In this document: piece by piece, positions 57,197 to 64,000 of the stretch
Layout of the letters: each line of letters begins with the position of its first letter
Position numbering within the stretch: the stretch's first letter is position 1
Assembly (NCBI GenBank): GCA_037447655.1
Contig: JBBHKE010000284.1
Span: 102,122-166,121, forward strand
DNA from: Zygnema cylindricum
Lineage: Eukaryota > Streptophyta > Zygnematophyceae > Zygnematales > Zygnemataceae
Direction of reading: 5' to 3'
DNA: 64,000 bases
The notes under the pieces: generated by a model
The model's input: only the letters and a program-made list of their open reading frames with translations
Told to the model about the DNA's origin: nothing
Databases searched by the model: none
Program-made: the position numbers and the translations under genes

Positions 57197-57796
57197 TTCA
57201 ATTTGAATAAGGATATCGCCATCAAGCTTCCGATATAGTGCATATCGGTACGGTAATCAGTTTGTTTTTTCGCTGCGATCACACTATATTTTCCCACGCC
57301 GGTTATAAAGTCCCTAGACGTTGACCAGACTGCCTCCGCTTCCGACAGTTTTACGATATATTTCAACCATCCGTGCCTTTTCCGCCAATCGTATTGAAGG
57401 GCCGCGGTTACATTATTGCAACACGTGGCAGACGAGTTCAAAGATGTAAATGGTCTGCCAGCTGGATAGAATTATAATTCTCCCGTCGATTCATATCTGA
57501 CATGTACTGCCTATTTTAAGTTATATAGATAGGCCGCCACGTGGATTAGGTTTAACCCCATTCAGCAGCTTTCTGGTAACAAAACAATAGAAGTGGACCA
57601 ATCATTGCGGTCCGATGGAAATCAGATAGGGATCGGACGGCCGTTAAATCTCTAATTTATTTTTTTATGCGCATGAGAGATTTGATAAGTCAGCTTTAAA
57701 CGAACATTTTGCTAGCCGTTGATTTCCAGAAAGATTTTGTCTTGTAGCAGAATGTTTGGGATTTATATATATAATTAAATAAACTAATAAACTCTG

Positions 57797-58620
57797 TCCT
57801 GCTACTGCTACTACATTACCACGTTACGAAAATCGCATCTCTGCTTTGTCCGCATTTGTCAGAAAAGACAAATTTATCTCGAAAGAAGCCAATCTCTACC
57901 GTACAGTACAGTACAGTTTTTTTATTAATTTTGAAGTCTTTTGCAGCACGTTTTCCTTATGATTGCTGTGGACAGATAGGACAAAAAAAAGAGAAACGTG
58001 GCCCAGTGGAGCCAAAATTATCCTACTGTACGGAATATTTTCTCCGGATCTTGTCTGCTTTCCCGATATTAAAAAGTAGCCGATTTTTGAATCGTCCTTT
58101 TAAGTAAGGACAAATTTTAAACGACACGTCTGTCTTAAATAAAGCCTGCCTGCAAAAGTACGGTCTCAAATTTTCAGTTTTGGTTTGTCGAAACTGTACG
58201 AAAAATGCGCTTGCCAGCTGGTGTGATAAGAATGGCGCAACCCTAAAAAACTAATCAGTATTTGTCGGATGTGTTTGTCGCTTGCGTCTGATGACGTGTG
58301 AAACGTTTTTTTTCTTTTAACTGTATAATATGTACGGAATTCTGTGCTTTCGCCCTACCATGCCGGTTTGTAAGCGGCACAAATGTTATTTTTGAACAAA
58401 TCCTGTCCGTAAAAATAAAGATCTGACGACGCCGACGAGTTTTACGGATGTTTTGGTGTCTGGCGGTAGGCTCAAAAAATACGACAACTAAAAAAATTGA
58501 CAGTTCTGTAACTGAACAATCCGTATGCAAGTAGACATCGCATTTTTAGTTTTTTTTGCAATCATTTGCGTCTTTGGGCAATTATTATTTAAATAAATTT
58601 CGATGAAATTAAAGGTGCTA
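57797..58620. other. Intergenic stretch, nothing assigned
   Basis: Mixed AT-rich sequence with a small (CAGTACAGTA)-type repeat near 57902-57915. Short frames on both strands have no recognisable motif. Confidence 0.5.
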
Positions 58621-58625
58621 CAGTA

Positions 58626-58842
58626 CACCGTGAATCGCTTTTAGTGTTAATGTTTTTTTCGCCGCTTAAAACATCTTTTATCCGTACACACTTGTCGGAT
58701 ATTCAGTAAGAGACCGCCAATCTGTAGCTGAGACTCTTACCTTTCAATCGCCACCGTCAGATCCACAATCTGACAAGTGTGTACGGAGAAAATATGTTTA
58801 AAGTGGAAAAAAAAACATTAACACTAATAGCGATACACGGTG
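58626..58842. mobile_element. T1-10: T1 MITE, first of a tandem series
   Basis: The ends CACCGTGAATCGCTTTTAG and CTAATAGCGATACACGGTG are flanked by TA (58624-58625, 58843-58844). It is 217 bp, the same length and subfamily as T1-9. Confidence 0.8.
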
Positions 58843-58849
58843 TACTGTA

Positions 58850-59048
58850 CACCTTGAATCGTTATTAGCGTATAGAAATTATTAGTGTAAAGAAAAAAAT
58901 AGCGTCATTCATTCTAATTTAGTGCTAGGAGACGTGGCAGATTATGGTCCACGTCCTTAAATAGTGTAATTTATTATATTTAAGGTATCAATGTCAAAAT
59001 TTTGGGGTGCCGATATAGCGTACATAAGGCTAATAACGATTCACGGTG
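58850..59048. mobile_element. T1-11: 199-bp T1 MITE, second of the series
   Basis: The ends CACCTTGAATCGTTATTAG and CTAATAACGATTCACGGTG are flanked by TA. It is separated from T1-10 by TACTGTA. It has the same length and interior (ACGTGGCAGATTATGGTCCACG, inverted) as the copy in the F3 3' LTR. Confidence 0.85.
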
Positions 59049-59055
59049 TACTGTA

Positions 59056-59629
59056 CACCGTGAATCGTTATTAGACTAAAGAAATTATTAGTATCAATAA
59101 TAAATTAGTGTCATTGATGCTAAATTGTGTATCAATACCATCCTCAAAAAAATGTTAAATTGTAATTTCTCCTTACACCGATTTAGGTGTATAGGATCCG
59201 CCGTCATGACATACACGTTAAAATAGGCAGAAGTACAAAATTTGACAATCAATACCACGTCTCGTCCTTCCATTGTAATGGATCCACAATTCTAATTTAG
59301 GTTTGCGGATGAACAATCATTACGCCGTTCATACTTATACACTAAAATAGGTATGAGTTTATTCTAAGCGCAGTTCTGTATGTAACCGACATAAGTAAAC
59401 AACAATTTCCGTACAATTTTCGGTAACGAAGTACAATGATGTACGAACAACCACCCTCTGTACACCACACTATTCAATAAATATGTACGGTGACACCATT
59501 GACGCTAATTCACAAGAACCGTAATTAACGTCACGGATAAATTAGAATCAGTCATTGTATTTCGGGTATCAGTGTCAAAATTTTGGGGCGCCGATATAGA
59601 GTACATAAGTTTAATAACAATTTGCGGTG
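59056..59629. mobile_element. T1-12: T1 MITE, third of the series
   Basis: The left end CACCGTGAATCGTTATTAG follows TACTGTA. The right end TAACAATTTGCGGTG precedes TATTGTA. The interior includes AATTTTGGGGCGCCGATATAGAGTAC, shared in part with T1-11. Confidence 0.7.
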
Positions 59630-59636
59630 TATTGTA

Positions 59637-60066
59637 CACCGTCAATCGCTATTAGAGTAAAGGAATAAATAGCGTAAAAAAAAAGTAGTGTTATTAACAC
59701 TAATCGGGATTTTTTTTTTGTGAAAAAAAACATATACACTAATTAATCCCTAACTGTAATTTGGGTTGTCCTGAATAATAAATACCCGCCCTTTCGATGT
59801 CTACAGTAATATATATACCCGTACAAAATCTGATAATTTGTACGCCTTCGCTCATTTTGGACCTCCGTACGTGTCACAGTGTTTTCGGGTCGTTAAACGT
59901 CAGCGGTATACCGTAAAGCTTTATACTTTTTAACAATTACACATTGTTTTAGGTAAAATTGCTTCAACAAGTACGCAACGTTGTTTTATCAAAAACGGAG
60001 GTTGGTTGTCCGTTGTAATGTTACATGTTTACATTAATAACGACCAATAACTTTAATATATCGCAT
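59637..60066. mobile_element. T1-13: T1 left end, right end not found
   Basis: CACCGTCAATCGCTATTAGAG follows TATTGTA. The interior has the GTACAAAATCTGATAATTTGTACG block typical of long T1 copies. No clear right terminus is visible; 60066 is an arbitrary limit. Confidence 0.4.
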
Positions 60067-60576
60067 TTCATAGGATATATTAGAGTTAAATTGTTAAAAG
60101 ACACTATAATAGGATCGACTCAACTTCACAAACAACAACAAAGATAATGCACAGCGGAAGCTTACACATAAATAAATCTCAATCACCACATAACAAGTCA
60201 CATCGACAAAATATAAATATATTGAGCCGAAGCTTTTCCAAAACAATCGCTCACTCTTACCAATCTAACTCACTCAGATTCCTAACTCACATTGAACACT
60301 TAATTCTCACTCACACTCACACCATATGCTCACAATCACTCATAGATGATGTATTTCCTAACACTACTCACTTACTAAATACTCACTACCATAACAAAGA
60401 ACAAATACAGCTGAAAACAATACATCGCAAACAATCCTTAAACATAACGACCACATGCACTATGAGTGCGCCTGCCATAGCCTGCAGCATCAAACAAACT
60501 TCTACAATGACAAATCTGCTCGCTGTGAATCGAAACAAACTGTGGCACGATCGTGTAGGATCGCAGTAGGATCGGC

Positions 60577-60830
60577 CGTACAAAAGGTACTGCCGTTTCG
60601 TCATACACATAATATTCCCGCGGACAAAAATATCGCGTCACGCTTTGCGAGCCAACATTTCCTTGAATTCGAACCAACGTCCGATTCGTCCGATTGAACC
60701 GTACACACCAAACCGAACCGACACAAAAGTACAGTACCGAACGAAACAAAAACATTAACTGACGCGAACTGAACAAAACATCTGACGGCGCGATTTTGGC
60801 CGACGCCAATTCGCCCAATATCCTAACATT
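60577..60830 (+). repeat. Repeat S copy 2
   Basis: This is the counterpart of 55417-55682, ending at the same ATATCCTAACATT. The foldback arms of T3-b are not present around it, so repeat S is either an independent element or the remnant of a lost T3 copy. Confidence 0.55.
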
Positions 60831-61375
60831 AATGACGGTAAAATGTGTCTTAATTCTAATAAGGTTGCATTCAAAAAACATCTTGTGAAATAGTAACCGG
60901 CATTAGCGTTAGAGTTAGCATTTATTACAGTTAATCCTAATCCTAACTCTAATAAAGTGACAAATGTACCAAAATATCAACCAGCTCGTCCAACGCGTAA
61001 TACGATTGGTCGCCCAAATTTACACGTGGCCAATTTCAAATCCACGTAAATGATACGGCTGTAAAAACGAGGTGATAATGTCACAATAATCGTATGTCCT
61101 ATTTGTAGTTGTTCCAAAAACGAACTGTACATTCATTAGGCCCCAGCGGTTCCCCTGGGTCAGCCATGAAAATTGCACGGCAACATCTTTCACTTGAAAA
61201 TGACCCAAATTTTCAAACATTCCCGCTCATTATTTCATTTTAAAAAATTTGATTATTTGAAACATAATTTTAAATTTTTAATTCTGTATAGCGAAATTTT
61301 GGGAGAAGGTTTCCCTCTTTTTCTTCCCGCCGCCTCCTCTTTCATTGGTATATATACATCTCCTCTAACTCAACC

Positions 61376-61797
61376 ATGGCACTATCTCATCAGCTTTTCC
61401 ATTTACCTTCCTTTTTGCATTCAGTTTTATTTTCTTCATATCCTTTCTTGTCTGCAATTGTTGGTTGTTTTCTGAAAATATGTGGCCCCTCAATACAATG
61501 TTCGCAAAAATATACGGCAAGAAGCACCCTTAGGCCTAAAATTTCTCCATCTCCAGTTTTTGACGAAATGGAGGGGAGCGAGACTTAAGAACTTGATTTA
61601 CCGACTGAAGATACATCGAACGTGGAGCCCCTTGAAGAAAAAGCTTTAATCGAAGATGTGGAGCCCCTCGAAGAAGGAGCTTTAAATGGAGATGTGGACC
61701 CGCCACGTGGAGACTACAAGGCGTCTCGGTGTCGAGGCAAAAAATTCAGCACGTATTCACAAAGGTTTCTCGCGTACGAGTAATCAACTAGATGACT
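61376..61797 (+). other. Weak candidate first exon, broken by a stop
   Basis: An ATG in a reasonable context (AACCATGGC) opens a 70-residue frame starting MALSHQLFHLPSFLHSV, then TAA at 61586-61588. The same frame stays open for 67 more codons, with a duplicated acidic motif (VEPLEE-ALIED, VEPLEEGALNGD) and a basic end (CRGKKFSTYSQRF). A TATA-like TATATATAC lies at 61349-61357, rather close to the ATG. It could be a pseudogene or chance; no family is recognised. Confidence 0.25.
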
Positions 61798-61929
61798 GCG
61801 GATTGTTATGTCAACGGAGAGCATTTACTTATTTCGAGGACTATAAAGAAGTTTCTAGAACATTTTACGAGGTGTATATGACACGTAAGAGCGTTTACCT
61901 TTTATCAAATCATTTCTAAACCTAGATTC

Positions 61930-62165
61930 ACTTATTGTTTGTCATAGGATTCTGTATTCTGTTTTCTGAATTTTTTTTTCCGTTTTCTGAGTTTTGATTT
62001 ATGTTTTTTGTTTTTGTTTTTTCTGTTTTCTTTTTTCTATTTTCTTAATTGTGTTTCCTTTTTTTTATTTCTGTTTTCTGTTTTGTGTTCCTAGTTTCTT
62101 TCTGAATTATGTTTTTTGGTTTCTGTTTTGTGATTTTTGTTTTCTGTTTTTGTATTGTGCTTCCT
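61930..62165 (+). repeat. T-rich low-complexity tract
   Basis: Repeated GTTTTCTG/TTTTTGT units occupy about 230 bp. It is compatible with a polypyrimidine-rich intron or a simple repeat. No coding frame. Confidence 0.5.
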
Positions 62166-62407
62166 AATTTTGTTGTCTAGCTTGCCTCAACTTCATTCGT
62201 GTTATGCCTCTTGTCCCCCCTATCATCCCACCCCTCCCCCCCCCAACACCTATGAATATTACTTCTCTTCTACAACGACCTTTAAAAGGTTAATTTTAAA
62301 GAAAGGAGTTGAAGGAAAAACAAGTAAAGGAATAACAAAAGATGAAATAAAAACAAAAACGAGAATACAAAACTGTAGGATTTAGGGTTACGCTGTAGGA
62401 TTTAGGA

Positions 62408-62641
62408 TTTAGCTTTAGGCTGGATGGTCGTCGTTGCAGAAACTTAGTTTTGTCATACACCGATCAGCAGTCTTCAATTCTGAACCACTTCCACATCGTT
62501 ATGAAATGGCGCAATTACTTCGAGGGCGATGAGGTGCCACTTCCCAACGTAAGGGCACTGGAATTTCTCCAAGGCATGCGAGATGCCAACACTCATGAAG
62601 ATGAGGTCACCAAAAAAGACTTGGCGCACGATCTCGTATAA
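62408..62641 (+). other. Candidate C-terminal coding exon, product unknown
   Basis: The frame is open for about 78 codons to a TAA at 62639-62641. It has balanced amino-acid composition and markedly higher GC than its surroundings (residues such as HFHIVMKWRNYFEGDEVPL, then EFLQGMRDANTHEDE). A CAG at 62438-62440 could be a splice acceptor. No family is recognised. It may be the last exon of a gene starting upstream, or a gene fragment. Confidence 0.35.
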
Positions 62642-62889
62642 TCCATTTTCAGCAATGTTAATGAATACGAAATTTAGGGAGTGGGGGGGGCAATAGTTTT
62701 TTGATAAAAGTTTTTTTTGTTTTTTTTTTTTTTAATTACGTTTGCGATGTTTGGTTATTTTTTTTTAGTATTAGTATGATTTTCGTTTTTCCTATTTTTT
62801 TGTTAGCTTCGTTTGCGAAGCTTGGTTATTGTTTGTATACGAATTTGACGGTATTAAATATTATTTCGGACCTTTATTTTTAGTGTTTT

Positions 62890-63929
62890 TTTTGATAAAG
62901 TTTTATACAAAAATGTATAAGGACATTGATTTATCATGATGTTGTGTGTTTGCATGGAGTATTCCTTTGTCTCTTTGAATTTCCCACACTCATTGATTGT
63001 ATTTTCTTCTTCCACATTGGTGGAATTTGAGACAGTTTCGTCGTTGAATGGAAAAATTTAATCTGAACATTTGGCAAACACCATGTTTACCTGATAGTGG
63101 CTAAACGATGAGAATGCTTCGTCGCTGGATGACTTCCAGCGATGAGAAGGTGCAATACATTTTATCATATAATGCTTTAGACAAAAAAAAATTGTTTACA
63201 AATTTGGTTTGACCTTCCTCCAAAGGGAGAACTTCTTCAAAGGCAAAATATGAGTGTTGCCAGTGTAACTCTCTGCTTAGATTTTGTTAAGCATGTTTTT
63301 GTATCTCAAGGTGTCTCCTCTCCTCTCAAGGTGTTTTTATTCACCGTTGTTTTTTTTATTTTTTTCGCCCTTTATATTATCCTTTTATTTTCACATACAT
63401 GGATTTTACAATTCAATAAAACTATTACTTCTTCGCTGCAACAGAAAAAATACTCCGTCGCTCAAACATAATAAACCCAAAAATAATTTTACAGAATGTA
63501 CACTTTTTTCCATTGTTTATTTTTTATAATTTTTCGGAGCATATATATGTAATTCTTAAAAAACACACAATCACAAGAAAGAGTGATAAACATTTTATCA
63601 AAAAGCTTTATTAGATATCATGAACCTCTTTACACAATTACAAAGAAAAATGTAATAAACCCCTACAGCGATAGAAAAACATCGCTTGTCCAATATTCAC
63701 TAAAACTATGCCTATGTTGAACTAAAATAAGACCATTTTTTTTAAAAGAATTGATATATCTTTACCCTATCGTAATTGTTCTCTACGTCTCAATTCGCGA
63801 TAACAACAAAAATTCCAAGCATTGTCCCAAAACGGTGGTCCATCCACTCCATACACTCGTGTCAAAATTCAATTATTATCATGCAGATCCTGTTTGAAAA
63901 AAAAATCGGGAATAAATACATTCTTTCTT
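62890..63929. other. Intergenic stretch, nothing recognised
   Basis: AT-rich sequence with long A and T runs. Small frames near 63250-63530 translate as hydrophobic low-complexity peptides and are not supported. Confidence 0.5.
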
Positions 63930-64000
63930 CGTGGTGAGAGTGAGAGAAAGAGAAAGAGAGAGAGAGAGAGGGAGAGGGAGTGGGAGAGGGAGAGGGAGAG
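63930..64000 (+). repeat. GA microsatellite
   Basis: GAGA/GGGAGA repeats run to the window end and presumably continue beyond it. Confidence 0.9.

Larger units (their letters stand above)
53930..57790 (+). repeat. Repeat block R, right copy
   Basis: This is the counterpart of 5740-8560 (see there). In this copy the stretch equivalent to the T1-1 insertion site is uninterrupted near 54180-54230. T3-b, hAT-4, T1-8 and T1-9 lie between the two conserved parts (53930-54288 and 57200-57790). Confidence 0.55.

Noticed and set aside
57768-57784. TATATATAATTAAATAAA as a promoter TATA box
   Set aside because: AT-rich sequence of this kind is common here and no coding region follows.
60147-60569. 140-residue Ser/His/Thr-rich frame
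   Set aside because: Composition follows CA-rich sequence, no motif is seen, and it overlaps the start of repeat S.

Overview
The window is eukaryotic nuclear DNA from a large, repeat-rich genome. It is AT-rich, has no compact gene arrangement, and is dominated by transposable elements. A plant or alga of the green lineage is the best guess: one element has the plant-type Copia primer site (TGGTATCGGAGCC) and a GAGGGGGAT polypurine tract, and there are short TTTAGGG-like runs. The species cannot be named. No rRNA, CRISPR, bacterial gene or confident host gene is visible. A short 10-N assembly gap lies at 5526-5535.

Layout. 1-11842: interspersed DNA transposons. These are hAT-like elements (TAGTGTTGTGTATCGG ends, 8-bp target duplications), a TA-flanked MITE family called T1 here (ends CACCGYGAATCG), a foldback-type element (T3), one Harbinger-like MITE (TTA duplication) and one solo LTR. 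11843-53108: one continuous nest of insertions. 53111-60900: more T1, hAT and a foldback element with ~360-bp inverted arms. 60900-64000: low-complexity DNA with two weak candidate coding exons (61376-61797 and 62408-62641).

The nest is the main object. It was resolved by pairing LTRs and target-site duplications. A T1 element (T1-6) is split by a second T1 (T1-5), which is split by F4, a non-autonomous plant-type LTR element (12114-52654). F4 contains F3 (14102-36785), a decayed Copia element. F3 carries F2-a in its 5' LTR, F2-b in its 3' LTR, an unrelated solo LTR in its RNase H region and a T1. F2-b carries F1-a in its LTR. The 3' LTR of F4 carries F1-b (38673-51580), whose 5' LTR in turn carries F1-c. 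The deepest path is six levels: T1-6, T1-5, F4, F3, F2-b, F1-a.

F1, F2 and F3 are related Copia-type families. F1 has a single 4,359-nt gag-pol frame (Gag zinc finger, protease, integrase, RT, RNase H). F1-a and F1-c keep this exact length and are interrupted only by two stop codons each; F1-b has one stop and one frameshift. F2 encodes Gag plus an unrecognised short region and no pol. All three families have a primer-binding site, GGTTATGGGCCCA or a close variant, of the Drosophila copia type (internal, anticodon-arm part of initiator tRNA-Met). Their gag start codon lies inside the LTR end, so the primer site is itself coding. F4 uses the 3' end of the same tRNA. Several LTR families also carry an antisense tRNA-like A/B-box module and a dense GTAC cluster.
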